From contig NC_088775.1 of the NCBI RefSeq assembly GCF_954871325.1, positions 85,103,561 to 85,167,560 of the forward strand: DNA of 64,000 nucleotides. Direction: 5' to 3'. The translations under genes and the position numbers were made by a program. This document shows, one piece after another, positions 1 through 13,438 of this stretch (positions within the stretch are counted from its first letter, which is position 1; each line of letters begins with the position of its first letter). The notes beneath the pieces are model-generated. The model was not told where the DNA came from and did no database searches. It was given only the letters and a program-made list of their open reading frames with translations. This stretch comes from Gordionus sp. m RMFG-2023 (lineage: Eukaryota; Nematomorpha; Gordioida; Chordodea; Parachordodidae).

Positions 1-148
1 AAATATTACGCAAGCCCGAAAATTTTGGTCATAGATGACACAAAGGTTTGGATATCTATTGCGAGATTTCGAGGCTTAATGGCAATATTTTTCTGGCTAA
101 AATATTGACTTTACCGTTTTTAAAAATCGGCTAATAGAGTCGTTTATA
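1..148. repeat. Foldback repeat, copy A (cut by window start)
   Basis: This is the right part of the dispersed foldback family found throughout the window. It shows the family landmarks in order: a 'gcaagcc' block, 'atagatg', 'atatcta', 'gaggctta', then 'tttctggctaaaatattga' followed by 'gtttttaaaaatcggct'. The left end lies outside the window. No coding sequence is visible. Confidence 0.75.
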
Positions 149-892
149 GTAGGTATCCTTTTTTTTTTCAAACTTATTGGTGAAGTTTTGAGGTTGTGAG
201 TTATCAACACACATAATTATTAACCGTATAAATTGTAAACGATCATTTCGTATTAACAAGGGGTTCTGCTTATTCAGAGAGTGAAATGGGTAGAGAATAA
301 CTTGCCAGCCATAAAATTTATCTTTTAAGATGTTAATTTACCTTAATATTTATTTATTTTATTTTTTTGAGTCTTTAAATAATGTTTCAAAACATGACTA
401 AAAGCTAATCAGTATTAAAAAGTAAAGGAAGGAAATATGATGAATCAGGCAGTCACTAAATTTCTACGAGGAAATCCTTCCTCCATTTTTCATGTTACAA
501 TCACCCTAAGGTGTAATTTTTTTTTTTGTTAAAACAGCTTAAGTTACCCCTTAACCCTTATATTTATCAAATAGTTTTATCTGGAACTTAGTTTTATGTT
601 ATGCAAAGAAAAAAAATATATTTATTTTGCGATATATGATATCTGCCCACTATTTACTCTTTGGAGAAAAAAAAATAATATATAGTACTATATTTATTAT
701 ATATATATTTTAAAAAAAATTAATTTATCATACATCCCCCCACCCAATAAAAGATTGTTATTGCCAAAATAAAATATTTTTAAAAATAAAATATTATTTT
801 TTTTAAACGGTGGATAAAAAAAAATAAACGTTTCAACCCTTCTCCGACAAATTTTTGCGTTTTTTGTGATTTTAACTCACGTTATTTTCGTA
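149..892. other. AT-rich intergenic stretch
   Basis: Mostly homopolymer and AT-rich sequence. I see no exon, RNA gene or repeat with definable ends. Confidence 0.5.
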
Positions 893-990
893 AGAAATAA
901 AAAATATAGAAAGAAATCAAAAAAAATATAGAAAGAAATCAAAAAAATATAGAAAGAAATCAAAAAAAATATAGAAAGAAATCAAAAAAA
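893..990. repeat. 20-bp minisatellite
   Basis: About four and a half head-to-tail copies of a unit near 20 bp containing 'atatagaaagaaatc', separated by A-runs of slightly variable length. Unit-to-unit identity is high, so the array looks recent. Confidence 0.85.
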
Positions 991-1426
991 AAGAATGAAA
1001 TAAAAGATAAATAAAATAATAGGTTTCTGATGTGTTTTTTTTTTATTTGATTCGGGAAAGAAATATCCTTTTCATTTTTAACAATAATGCGGTAAAGACA
1101 TGAAGCTATTATTTATTATAAGAGAAAAAATTGATAAATTTCGGAAATAAATCACTTCGATTTTTTACTATTAGGATGGCAGATCATTCCTATCTATTAG
1201 TCGACCACGATACCAAACAACCCACCCTGCCCCATGTTTTATAAACGATAAAAAGGCAGCAGATTTTTGTGACCGCGAAAATTTTAGAGATAAAGATCTG
1301 CAATGTCCGGTGCCGGGTTGGGCAAAAACTAAATTCCCAAAGGGCCGGACTGGGTCCGAGAATTTTGCCATTTGTGATCCTCTGATAGAAATAGACCAGC
1401 TACCAAATCTATACGAGCCCCCCGGA

Positions 1427-1820
1427 TTGTTAAAAAGCTCGATTTAGGTTAGATTTTTTTAAAACGATTCATTAAGATTTTAGCTAGTGTTGTTAAACGG
1501 CTTGATTTGAGCCGATTTTTAAAAACGTTTAACTCAACATTATAGCCAGGAAAATATTGTCTAAACGTCGAGATTTCGTCAATAGATGTTCAATCCTATA
1601 TGCCATCGATGAGCAAAATCTTTAGACTTGCATAATATTTTTCTGTATAAAATATTGACATAGCTGTTTATAAAAATCGGCAATAATAATCCTCGAAGTA
1701 TTGGCAAATAGAGGTCCAAACCTTTCTACCCATCTATGAGCGAATCTCCGGGCTTGTATAATATCATTTTGGCTAAAATCTGAATGAGGTCATTTTTAAA
1801 AGACCCGAATCGGGCTTTTA
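1427..1820. repeat. Two nested foldback repeats (copy B)
   Basis: An inner copy of the main subfamily runs from about 1485 ('tagtgttgttaaacggct') to about 1684. It sits inside a copy of a second subfamily whose left part is 1427-1484 ('ttgttaaaaagctcg', 'attaagattttagct') and right part about 1685-1820 (ending 'gacccgaatcgggctttt'). The outer copy resumes where its consensus left off, so this is insertion of one family member into another. Confidence 0.75.
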
Positions 1821-3144
1821 ATAAAACCGGCCCTCTTTGCGTTTCTTACTAATTCGTTTTAATAAAAATCTTTTCGGATGATTTGATCTATTTTCCCTTT
1901 CCTTCTTTTTTGCTTTCTTTCTTTCTTACTTTCTTTCTTTTTTTTGGTAAATCATAAAAAAAAAACTTTTGCCATATGCCTTTCTTCTTTATTTTTCCTC
2001 CCAAATTAATTTTTTTTTTAAATATTAGATTTGATTTGCCCTAAATAAAATTTAAATATATTTTATATAAAAAATATTTTTTATTATAAATTTTTTAAAT
2101 AAATATTGAGTAAATAAAAAAAAGTAAATTTGTATTTTTCCATTATTTTATTTTATTTTTGCACGAAATTTGCGGGAAGACAGTGGTGGGGGGATGACGG
2201 ATTTGGGACTACACCCCCAACTTGTCTTTCTCTCAATTTGGTGACCTTTCGAAAAATGCGAGTTAAGCCACAGAGGCTTAAACCAGTAAGCATTTTTCTT
2301 GACCCAAGATCAGCCAAAATTTATATTTTTTTAAGTTCGAGCCCGGGCATTCCGATGCAGATCACTATAACCTCCCCCCCCCCATCCTGCTATAAAATGA
2401 TTCTGGCTAAAAGCCTTCAAAAAGAAATTTATGGTAAAAACATAAATTTGACCAAAAGTTTTCCCCTTCCAGTCCCACGTAGGGCTATGAAACCTAAATT
2501 AGGGTTTGGACATTTTAAATTATTTGGTTAGGACATTTTGTCACCATATACCATACACGGATCAAACCTAACTCCGGTTAATATAGACTCTGGGTAAGTA
2601 TAGAACCTCGCTTCCTCTCAGATTCAGATTTGTTTTGGTTTATGTTATGAATATAACAAATTAAAGAATATTTTTAAAAGGGGTTTTCCCACAGAGTCAT
2701 TACATACCAATAAATAATTTTTAAAGTATCCTATATATTTTTTTAGCGATTGATATCGGACCCACTATCAGGTTTTTGAAAATATTAACCCACCCCTCAC
2801 CCTCCTTCCACTAATAAATTAGAAGAACAAGTGAATCGCGATTTTCTACATGCTAGTAGTGCTAAACCGTCCTGGAAAATATTAATATCCGGCCAAAACC
2901 AGTCAGCGAGAGTATTTATCCGTTCCACGCGAGTTCGGTCGGATTAGATTTGGACTGATTTCAAGGGGGTGTAGGGGAGGGGTATTTTTTTAGTCAATAA
3001 TAGTCAGTCAGTATCTATTAAAACCTTTTTGGAGGGGGGAAGGGATTACGATCAGCTGTTAGTAGAGGGATCCAGAGCCCTGGCCAACACTATTATGAAG
3101 CGCTAAACCAGCTTTGGTCCTGTTCCTGGAGACACTGCTAAAAT
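1821..3144. other. Intergenic, no recognisable gene
   Basis: Pyrimidine-rich and C-run patches, with a chance open frame on + near 2130-2531 that has no ATG start and no recognisable domain. I see no supported feature. Confidence 0.5.
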
Positions 3145-3318
3145 GGAACAGTTTAACGGCTCGATTAAGCATAATTTTAGAAGGGGTCAACTCAAGATCG
3201 TGGCCAAAAGAAAATTACTCAAGCTTGGAGATTTTGCCCACATATGACAGAAAGATTCGGACGTCTATTGGCAAAATTTTGAGGCGTTACGCCATAAAAA
3301 TTGGGCTTGTTGTATACC
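3145..3318. repeat. Degenerate foldback repeat (copy C)
   Basis: A diverged member of the second subfamily: 'gtttaacggctcgatta' at the left, a central 'gagattttgccc'...'acgtctattggcaaaattt' block, and an 'aattgggctt' right end. The ends are poorly preserved. Confidence 0.5.
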
Positions 3319-3713
3319 ATTTTTTTTGTTTGATAAAATATATTAAAAAAGGAAAAATAACTATTATCGATTTCCAGTTTTTATTTTTACCGATAAATTT
3401 TTAAACCCCCCCCCCCTATACATTTACCTTAGCAAAAAGAAATTTTATTTATCTATAAAAGGCTGGGCCTAAATATCAATATTTAAATTCGAAACTTTGG
3501 AAACTTTAACGATAGACATTTTTTTTAATATAAAAATAAAAACATGTCCTAAACATAATTCCAGAAAAATTCATAATTTTAACATATGAGAAAATTTTGT
3601 GAATTTTTAAACAAGATTTAGGACACGACCATAAATTGAAAATTTAAAGAAGGCAAAGAAAAAAAAATATTGTGCTTTTAACCTAAAAGGGGGCAGTGAG
3701 GTGGTAAATAGTG

Positions 3714-3890
3714 ATGCAATCGCTCCATTCGTGCCGATATTTTAAAACGACTAATTTATTATCTTAGCCAGAAAAATATTGTCTAAACCTTTGGGCCATC
3801 TATGAGCAAAATCTTCAGGCTTGCATAATATTTTTTCGGATAAAACTACTGAGTTAGCCGTTTTTAAAAATCGGCTCAAATGGAACTATC
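3714..3890. repeat. Foldback repeat (copy D)
   Basis: Main-subfamily copy with 'tagccagaaaaatattgtc' on the left. On the right, 'gagttagccgtttttaaaaa' leads into 'tcggctcaaatgg'. The arms can pair, and the middle carries 'atctatgagcaaaatctt'. Confidence 0.75.
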
Positions 3891-6785
3891 TTGCTTCACT
3901 AGGGATGAGGTGCCCAAATTTAACAAGTTTTTACTCTAGTATTATATATATATAGAAAAGTTACACTGAAGTCTGGAAGCAGATTAAATTTCAGTATAAC
4001 AACGCATTATAAAAAATTACTGCAAATAGTCCACTGAACCTAGGTATCAGTCAGATAAACGGGCAGTCTATCGGCACTAGTTCGGGACCGGTCTTTATTT
4101 TAAACATTTCACCCTAGCTGGGTTAGATTCCGGCATCGGCGAAATCTTAAAAAAAAATTCCCCGATATTTCATAAAAATATTTCTTCGGACTGATCTGAA
4201 GAAAAAGAGTCCTATGCATCTGGGTTCCATCATTTCATATCGGTCTTCCGTCTTTTGAACTCGATCTAAGACCGGCTGACCAAACTTTGACTTTTTATAC
4301 TCTAACAAAAAACGGATGTCGTACTTTTGTACTTAACCACTTCCACCTTCTACTACCCTACCATACTTACATAAAAATTGACTTTATATATATATATTTT
4401 TTCATTATTACCTATACACGCAGGGAACAACAAAAGGTCATAATATATTTATCATTTTTTTATTAAAAAAAATATATAGTATAATATATATATGTGTATT
4501 TATTATTACGTAACTTGACAATAGACAATTTTTTCTTTTCTATGGATTGATTTGGTAAGGTAAATATATAAGTTAACGAGGAATTGATTGTTGATGTTTT
4601 TTTGTTTATCATTTTTTTTAATAAAAATAAATAAATTTGTCGTGAAATGCCTTTGACCCCAAAATTGTCATCCAAAAAACGATCAGTTGTGTCTGCATTC
4701 GTGCATGTTTTGTTTATAACGCGTAAAAATATTATATAATACCTAGACGTTTAGAGCCCTGTACAACTCCTCCCCCCAGCCAATCAACGCTAACCCTTTA
4801 CCCTTCAATACTCCGGTAAAAACAGATGACTTAAATGCTCTAGTTGGGTCTCTCTAATAGACCCCAATTTCAATTCATTTTAATTTAATATTTTGATATA
4901 AGATAAAACTTACCCTAAACCCCTTGTAAAAAAAAATAGCTTTTAATATTAAATACAAAAAAAAATATTGGATATTAACACTAAGACATTTCTTGAAATT
5001 TTTATTTATTCATCTAAATCCAAGATATGTTTTAAGAAACTACTGAAGATTCCAGATCATAATAATCAACCGTTATTATGTAATATCGATTCTAGAATGC
5101 TTGGGGTCATATAGACCCCACCTGAGTATTGAAGGGTTTAATGGCTCAAATATAAAATGGATACTGACCATATTTTCTGACTAAGAAATTACCCTTCTTT
5201 CCCCTTAGTTACCTCCCGAAATTTGAACGAGGACCCTGTTAGACGCCTCTATATTGTTCATTCCTTCATTTATGCCACAAATATTTTTTTAAATAACTCT
5301 CGGTAATAATGGAGGGGGTCTGATAAGGTCCATTGTAAAAAAAATTTGGATTCAATCTTTTTCTTTTTAAGTTTTTCTTATCAAAAACTAATGAATTCGC
5401 TCAAGCATTATGGAAACTGCTTAACAACAAACGATATATTGATACCGTTACAATATCTAAATGGGTGCCATTATACTGCAAATGCATTTCCTCCAAATTG
5501 TATTTGATACGACATATAAAATCATCGATGCTTGTTGTAAGCATTCTAATGGGCATGTTATTTTATAATCAAGTAAACGTTAATTTTTTTTAAAACAAAG
5601 TAAGTAATAAAGCAAATAAAATTTTTGGGCTATATTGACTCATTTTTAATATGCGTCATTCGCTCTTAATGGGTTAGGTAGTGCTGCAAAAACCCTAAAT
5701 CTAAACTCTTTTTTGAAAATTATCAAGATTTAAGCCCCTCCCCCCCCAAAAAAATTTTTTTTTTAAAAATATCTATGCCCCTAGGTTTCGCGTATTAGCA
5801 GAAAGATTTGGCCATCTTTTGACCAAATCTCATAATCTTGATTTCGCATCAAAGGACACTTGGTCATAGGGAACCAATGATGATAAATCGGAGAGATTAG
5901 AGTGTAGTTGAAAGACCTCAAGTAAAACGCCTTGAAGCATTAAAATAAGGCCACTTTTAACCCTTCGATATCTTAATTTTAAATTTTTTTCCCACTTACC
6001 ACTATTCCAAACTTTTCAATAGTTTTTAATTTATTATATATATTATTCGACTCACCTTTATATATTTTTTTAAGAAAATATATAAATAATATAATTTTCA
6101 TTATGCCTTTCTTTGCCATCTTTTTTTCCCGTTCTATTTCCATTCATTATAATTAAAAAAATGCGAAAGAATTATTCATTTGCGATTTCATTTTGTCTTA
6201 TTAAAATGTAGTACCAAACAACCTGTCTATTTTTTTATATCGATAATCTCACTACACCCCACTCATTAAATTTATATTATCATAATAATTTTAAAAAAAT
6301 ATATATATATATATAATTATTATATTTATTATAATATCGACATCGAGTACAAATCAATTTAAGTTTATTTTTCCCAGTGGCACGGGGAGGAAGAAGGTGA
6401 ACGAGAAGAATAAAACAAAAATTGCCCCTATTAATTATAAAAAAGAAGAAAGAAATAAAATATAAAATCAAAATTATTCATCATTTACAATATGATTATT
6501 TTAAAGATCTCAGGTTAAACGATTTTGTCTTTTTTAATTTTTTAGCTCTAATTTTTTTAAAAATAAAACAAAATATCTTATTTTTTATATAACTGTTGTT
6601 TTTTTTTTGTGTTTTTTATTTTAAAAACAGTAATTAATTATGTAATATATTTAATTGCGTGAAGGGAGAGATTATAATATAACACTTTTATTTTTGATTT
6701 TTTTTTTTTAATCTATGAGATATAAATTAGTCTTATAAATTCATTGTGATCCAGGATTTCATTCTTACTTTTTCTCTCAGACAGA
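3891..6785. other. Intergenic, no recognisable gene
   Basis: AT-rich sequence with short (TA)n runs, for example near 6299-6316, and scattered polyC/polyG runs. No exon with splice signals or family similarity could be found on either strand. Confidence 0.5.
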
Positions 6786-6789
6786 AAAA

Positions 6790-6885
<96 letters not shown>

Positions 6886-6903
6886 GAGAAAGAAAGAAAG
6901 AAG
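6786..6903. repeat. (AAAG)n microsatellite
   Basis: Nearly uninterrupted tetranucleotide array of about 28 units, with a single GAGA interruption near 6885. It ends directly at the ATG of the next small ORF. Confidence 0.95.
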
Positions 6904-7113
6904 ATGAGAAGACTGGAACTTTATTTGTTATTATTTTTTGTCACCGCCCTATTAACGCTATTGGAGCACGATATTTTATTAAAATCTTATAACATACTTA
7001 ACAATAACAGGAGGGAGTTCGATTATGAGAGGATTTTGGAAATAAGATCCAACCTCCCGCCAAATAAATTCGCGCTACCTCTTCATTTGCCTTCAAAGCA
7101 CTTCAATTTATGA
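6904..7113 (+). CDS. Putative small signal-peptide protein (69 aa)
   Basis: I do not recognise this protein. The 69-residue frame begins MRRLELYLLLFF and continues with a hydrophobic stretch to about residue 20, which would fit a signal peptide or a single N-terminal membrane anchor. A charged, Asn-rich segment follows, then a Pro/Leu/His-rich tail ending with a stop at 7111-7113. The ATG sits at the very edge of a long AAAG array. Base use is less AT-biased than in the flanking DNA, which is the main argument for coding. No splice partner, promoter or homologue can be named. It may be a chance ORF or one exon of a larger gene. Confidence 0.2.
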   Translation: MRRLELYLLLFFVTALLTLLEHDILLKSYNILNNNRREFDYERILEIRSNLPPNKFALPLHLPSKHFNL

Positions 7114-9034
7114 ACACTCTATTAGAAATCAATTTTTGTCACTCGATTAATAATTTCTAGGGGGTGGGTAAAGGTTCTGCCTACCCCACTTAGATCAATT
7201 TTACAGGAGGATTATTTTAAGTAAAATAAAACATGTCATCATATAGACCAACATCAGAAATATTCATTTTGGTTCAGCCCAATTTGGGGGATAAAAATCG
7301 ATCTTTCAGCTGATTCGACATTTTTAAAAGAACCTGATCCTATCCTAACTATAATCCTATCCGAATAAAAAGAGCGGGATTTTTTTTAACGGCGAAAACC
7401 GGATATAGGCTCTAGAAAATTTATATTGTTCAAAACGCAGAATGCGAAAGAATTCAAAAATTGGGAATAATATTATTGGTAGGTGCTAGTCCTAATGATT
7501 TGTTTAAAAACAAAGTCCACCTTTACGGACCGAGTTAGAGTAAATGTCTCCTCGAGTCCTACTAATCCGATTTCTGTCGCGTCGGGATGAGGACTATTAT
7601 TTCACGAAAACATATAAAATTTATTTTGAGGGTTTTTTTTCTCTTCTAAACTTGGGATTACTTGACCCGCCTAAAGATAAGATTACGTCTTTTAATTGGA
7701 TCTCATCCAAAAATAGTAAAAGCTCTTATCTTATAATTATGTTATATATTTTTATTTAAAATTACTATAAATTTTTTGTTAATAAATTTCCTTTTATAAA
7801 CTTAACCCGACCCGACCAAGGCATTTTGACGTGATCAACACGGTGGAATAGTTTTTAATTACATAATATTCTTATCATTGCATTATAATTTGTAAATGTA
7901 TTATAAAGAAGGTTTTTTGACCTCGTAAATATTGCATAGTTTTTTTTTCTTCTTCTTTTAAAAGTGTCATTCGGTGTCGTTAATATGTTACCTTTAATCA
8001 GAAAAATATATATAATAATAATATAGAACATAAATGTAAAAATATAATTTACTTACTAACTAACTTACAAAACTATTTTGATTTTAAGTTTTTTATTTTT
8101 AAAATAAAATAACAATAATAAAACCGTATTCTTTATATTATTATTTTATTATTAACTTTAATATTATATAAATCTATTTTTTGTATCCCTTATCCTTCCT
8201 TCCCCTTTATATTCCACCAATAGGCGACTTGAAATGATTGCGAATCGAAGACAAAAATCTTAACCCATCATAAGATTTTTTTTTGCAGATCTGGTCCTAT
8301 ATCGAAATTCCGGTTTTTAAACATTTTATCCGACCCGAATATATTTTTTCTGACCCACGGGCCGAGTTGCCTCCTCTAGTCTCTTTATAAGGTTACGATA
8401 TGCTCCCAGAAAAAAAAATCCATTTTTCATCTACCTTTCTTTATTTTTATTTTTTGTCGCGAGTTAAATATATTTTTTTCTATATCCATCATAAGTGGAA
8501 GAGAATCTCAATGTGTCGGACGATGACAATTAAATTTTCTTTTTTAATAATTATTATAACAATGTAAATAAATTATTATTATCATTATATTATTTTTAGT
8601 TCACTTTTAATTTTTTTAAAAAAGGGAAGGTCAAGTTTACGTAATATTACAATATGTAATGCGTCTCGGGGTCTATGACCATCTCATATAGTAAGATCGT
8701 GAGATTTGAAATTATTTTTCATTTGCTGACAGATTTTCCCCAATCAACAGTAGATTTCAGGAATACCCTCTATCAAAGTATTAGATAGATACTTCGAAAT
8801 GTCCTCAATCTCTTTGTTCATTTCGTAAATTCAAAAATAAACATATTTGAAGAGCATTTAGAATAAAATATAAATTAACGTGGTGCGAAGAAAATGGGTA
8901 TTTTTTTGGTTCATTCCAACTTAAACTTTGATATAAAATATTTTTCGGATAAATCGATTTTGTTGGTTACCGTTATTATAATAAGGGAATGGATGTTAGT
9001 GACCTGTAAAATATTTTTCCTAGGTATGGCTTAA
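7114..9034. other. Intergenic, no recognisable gene
   Basis: AT-rich sequence with no definable repeat or exon. A 71-codon + frame at 7544-7759 has no recognisable features. Confidence 0.45.
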
Positions 9035-9215
9035 TGTTGTTAAACGGCTCAATTTGAGCCGATTTTTAAAAAACGACTAACGCAACATTATAGCCAGGAA
9101 AATATTGACTAAGCGTTGAGATTTCGCCAATAGATGTTCAATCCTATGGGCCATCTATGAGCAAAATCTTTAGGCCTGCATAATATTTTTCTGGATAGAA
9201 TATTGAGTTATGGCT
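9035..9215. repeat. Foldback repeat (copy E, right end lost)
   Basis: Starts 'gttgttaaacggctcaat', then 'cattatagccaggaaaatat', and runs through 'ccatctatgagcaaaatctt' to 'tttctggatagaatattga'. The right arm stops abruptly and is replaced by a CTTT-rich patch. It resembles the inner copy at 1485-1684 closely, including the shared variant 'agatgttcaatcctat'. Confidence 0.75.
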
Positions 9216-11526
9216 TTCTTTCTTTCTATAATATGAAATATTTCCCAGTCCAACACCTCTTGGTTTATATATATATATTTTTTTTCCTGTTCGGCAGGCC
9301 CGGCAAGACTAGGATGCATGTATTTTGAGTTTAAGAGAGTTAGAAAAAATACAGTATTTTCGATTAGCCAATATTATAGCCTTCCTGTGAATGGCATCTA
9401 ATTATTCTTCAGACTTTGGTGGTCCTCTAGATAACTAAAAATGAGGGAAAGTCCGATATGACGGTCCACTTCCGTCCTTTAATCATTCTTATAACTCATA
9501 AGCCAAATTATTTGTTTTTTTTTGTTCGCTAAAACTGCGGTTTTAATATATTAAATTTTTATTTTTAAATATATTTTCGGTAAACTTGACGAAAAATATT
9601 TAAAATATAATCAACATTTTTTTTACGAACAAAACCTTGATGGGAATGAGAAGACACAAAAAGATAAATTATTTCCAAAATATTTATTTACCTGAAAAAT
9701 TCTCTTTTTTTTTTACTTTCCCCGCCATTTTTCATCATATTTTTATAAAAATATTTTCATTTTTTCAAAAAAAAATTTAAGGTCAAATATATATATTTTT
9801 TTTTGAGATTTCTTATTTTTTTACCGTGAATAATAAATTTATGTATTTTTTCCCCATTTGTTTTCGTTATAATCGGTGCAAACAAGGAAGGAGGAGTAGA
9901 TTTATGTCCCCGAGGGTAAGATAAATAAAAAGTTTTTACAGAGAAGAAGTTGTTTTTTTGATTTTTTTTAAAATACAAGTTTTGGGGAGGTAATGGGAAG
10001 AGGGGGGAGTGGAAATGGTTCGGGATCAAGATGAGAATGCGTTGTAAAATTCTAACCCGTCAAGTCGAGATCTTCAAATATATTAACCATTCAACCTTTT
10101 AAGTGAAAGGGGATATTTGTTTTGAAAGTCAAAAGGAAGAAAGAGAGAGAGAGAGTCATAGGGGAAAACCTGAAAAAGTAATTTTGATTAAAAAAATCGG
10201 CAAAAATTATATCACATCAAAGGTCGCGTAATTTATATATTATTTTTTCATGTTAGAAGGGGGGGGGGGGTGTAGGTGTAATGTTTTGTTTAGTTTTTTT
10301 AGGTAAAATAATTTGGGAAGAATAACAACATCGTTAATTGATCAAATAATTTTAAATTGTTTATGATTGATTGATCGCCTTATTTATCAATTATCGTCGT
10401 TTAAATTCGCAATTAAAAATGGTAAAAAAAAATATTTAATTTTATTTACCCCAGCTATATATGATCCTAATTTTTTTTTTAAATAACATTGTTGCGGAGA
10501 CCGGATATGAATATGTAACTAAAATGGCGTCATAAAAGCGTCCTCGGCTGTTTTTCATTGCTGTACACTTTTAATGAATGCATCGTCAGTCTGGGTATTA
10601 TATGTCATGAATTCAATTACGTAAATAAAAATTCACACGTAATGCAATATTCGGTTTGATGATATTTGTAAATGGTCATTCTCCAAGGAAGGAAGGAAAG
10701 AAGGGAGGGAGAAAAGAAAGAAAGAAAGATACTATAATAAAAAATTAAGAGCAGAAGAATAAGCCTTAAAAATACATATCTCTCTTCACGTTCGCTCATT
10801 TTAAGAATTGAATTAGACTGAAATCTCGGGTAATGATTTATTGCGTTGGTCGTTATGTGGCAATTTGTATAAATTTAAATTTTTACTAAAAGACGCTAAT
10901 CGAGAACAATAATTTTTTTAGATGTGAAGATAAAATTACGACTCTCTCTAATATTTTTACCGATAAAAATCAATAACGTTCACCGCTACAAATCATTACC
11001 CGTTAATCACCCTATATATATGTACCTTCTTTCCTTACATAATAATATATATCAGCCAGCCCTTCTCTTATTCTGTAGAAATTTTAAGAGGGGGGCTGGG
11101 TGAGAGATACTCTATCTGGCAACTGTCATCGGTATCCATTTTATAATTCGTTTTCTATTCTGTGTGATACAAGAGAAGATTTCATCATATTTATTTTTAT
11201 TTTACGAATTTGAAGCTAAATGGTGAATTGCATCATAAATGGGCACATTTATTTTTAACGTAAACAAAATATAATACTTTTTTTATAAAAAAAATGGCCT
11301 ATTTTTGTTTTTTTTAGTCCTTCTAAAAACAAAAAGTAGATGAATAAAAACTAGATCTTTTTTTATCGGAAACGAACGAATTTTCAAGGCCGGTCCAGAT
11401 TTCTTTATTTATTTTTAAATTTAATTTTAAACTGCGTCCTAAATCTGGTTTAAAGATTCGCAAAAATAAAGAGGACTTTAAGAAGTTACAAAATTAGGCG
11501 AAATTTACAATTTGGGCACTCTAGGG
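9216..11526. other. Intergenic, no recognisable gene
   Basis: AT-rich sequence with homopolymer runs, including a G-run near 10259. No feature could be supported. Confidence 0.45.
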
Positions 11527-11660
11527 TTTGTTAAAAAAAGCACGATTTTCAAAGCCTGAAGATTTTGCTCATAGATGGACAGAAAGGTCTATCTTGCTCG
11601 AGGCTTGCATAATATTATTTTGGCTAGAATCTTAATCGAGATCGTTTCTAATAATCCACA
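11527..11660. repeat. Foldback repeat (copy F, internally shortened)
   Basis: Carries 'tttgttaaaaaaagc', then jumps to the central 'gattttgctcatagatgg' block and 'cataatattattttggct', ending near 'aatcgagatcgtttct'. It belongs to the second subfamily and lacks most of the left arm. Confidence 0.6.
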
Positions 11661-13379
11661 CCTCCCTCTCCTTAGAGTACTTCCTCTGCTTAAATTTCAA
11701 AAATCGCCCTTAGTTAATGATTTAACAAAAAATTCTTGAATCTACTAGAGGTTTGCAATTGACGGCACCCTGCATCCACTCACCCATTTATGTAATATTT
11801 TAACTTAACCCACCCGCCCAAGTTTGAAATTTATTTTAATGGTTTGGTTTGGCTCTAATTTTAATGAAATGTTTTTTTACTTAAACTTATAAAATATGAG
11901 AAATTATAAAATAAAAAATCTTTTTTAAAATAAATATAGGCGATTTCGCCCGCCCCACCCGCCCACCCAATGTTTAAATTTTTAAGCCCACCCGTAAAAT
12001 AGGCGGGCTTAGCTGGGCGGGCTAAGACCCCGTCCAAAGCCTACCTGTAATGGTTCCCGAGAGAAGCGAAGATTTTCCATCACGTGATTTCTGGTTAATT
12101 AATGTGCACATTAAATCTATAATAAAAATTTAGGCCTGATCTGACCTACTGGTTCAAGAAAATTAAGTTCGTCCCCGGTTCTAAATTACTGTATCGAATA
12201 CGATTTTCAGCTGGTTTTAAAATTTCGACCCGCCAAGGTTTGTCGGTTTTTATCTTGCGGATTTTTATTTTTTAAAGCCCCTTGCCCCTGGTAAAGTTTT
12301 ATTTTAATTTTCTTTCCTTATAAAACAAATTTTTTTATTTTTCGCGTTACCGAGTTACCGAGAAATAATATCTATAATCAATATATTTGACCAGGTGTTA
12401 TCCCAAAATTTGTTCTTCTCTAAATGCCTCCATCTTTTTCTTCGTCCTTATCATTTAGAAATCAATTTTTTTTATGGACCCAAAAAATAAAATAAACTTC
12501 CCATATGCCAAAAAACTAACATACAAAAAAATAAGTTAAAAATTAATTTAAATAAAATAAAAGATAATTTCATTTCACCAATTCATCTGTCAATCTATTT
12601 CTTTTGGTATTTTATTTTATTTTGTGCGAGGAAAAAAAAGATGGAGAAAGGGATGAGAAAGCAGTGGAGGTGAGTCATCAAGAAATAATAATATCGTGTC
12701 ATATTTTAATTTTGTACGAAAGAGAAAGAGAGGGGGGTTGGGCGAAAAAAAAAATCGGTAAAAATGGTTGATTCATGATGAGGACACAATTTAAGGGATA
12801 ATAGCTATTTTTATCGATTTAGATTTCCCACCATTTTTAGTTTTGTAATTGGTTTTCGAACTAGATAACACCATCGCTAATAAAATGAATAGCCCTAAAT
12901 ATGGATTATTCCTACTGCATAAAACCTAAAATAATAAAATTGTGAATATAATTTTTTTTAACATATATTGTATCCTCCTAGCCCAGTCAAAGAATGAACG
13001 AAAGAAAAAGCTTCCAAGCCTGTATACAACGATTTTTTCAAAATACAGAATGCCATTTAGCGTCCCGGGCTCTATAATATAACAAACAATATATTATTTA
13101 TTGACCCCCTCTCTCTCACCCTATTTTTAACAAATAAAATTATTTACCACCTCACCGATTGACACCTTTTTTTTGGCACTTGAAGCTACTAATATATATA
13201 TTTTTTTTTATCGATTATTTAATATGTAATATACCCCTTTTCTCTCTACTATCCCCACAACGCAATATTGCCAATTTTAGTTATGATTGATTTCCAAAAA
13301 AGGGCGGCTCATATTTTTTTTTAAAGGTGTAGTAGGGGATAAATAATTTATGGAAGGCAAAAATTTCCTTATAATAAGA
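11661..13379. other. Intergenic, no recognisable gene
   Basis: Contains a CCCACCCGCC-rich patch at about 11790-12045 with partial internal symmetry that may be another decayed repeat. Its ends cannot be fixed. No exon was found. Confidence 0.4.
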
Positions 13380-13396
13380 AAGTGAGAGAGAGAGAG

Positions 13397-13435
<39 letters not shown>

Positions 13436-13438
13436 AGG
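13380..13438. repeat. (GA)n/(GAAA)n microsatellite
   Basis: A short GA run passes into about 12 units of GAAA. Open frames on the minus strand here are low-complexity Phe/Leu/Ser translations of this array and are not genes. Confidence 0.9.

Noticed and set aside
2130-2531. 133-codon + frame
   Set aside because: No ATG at its start, C-run-derived Pro/Ser residues and no recognisable domain. Probably chance.
12641-12675. A possible BCL11 initiator exon: an ATG-containing segment followed by 'gtggaggtgagtc', a strong-looking donor
   Set aside because: It ends in the wrong phase for the exon at 21198 (the join creates a stop) and the peptide does not resemble MSRRKQGKPQH.
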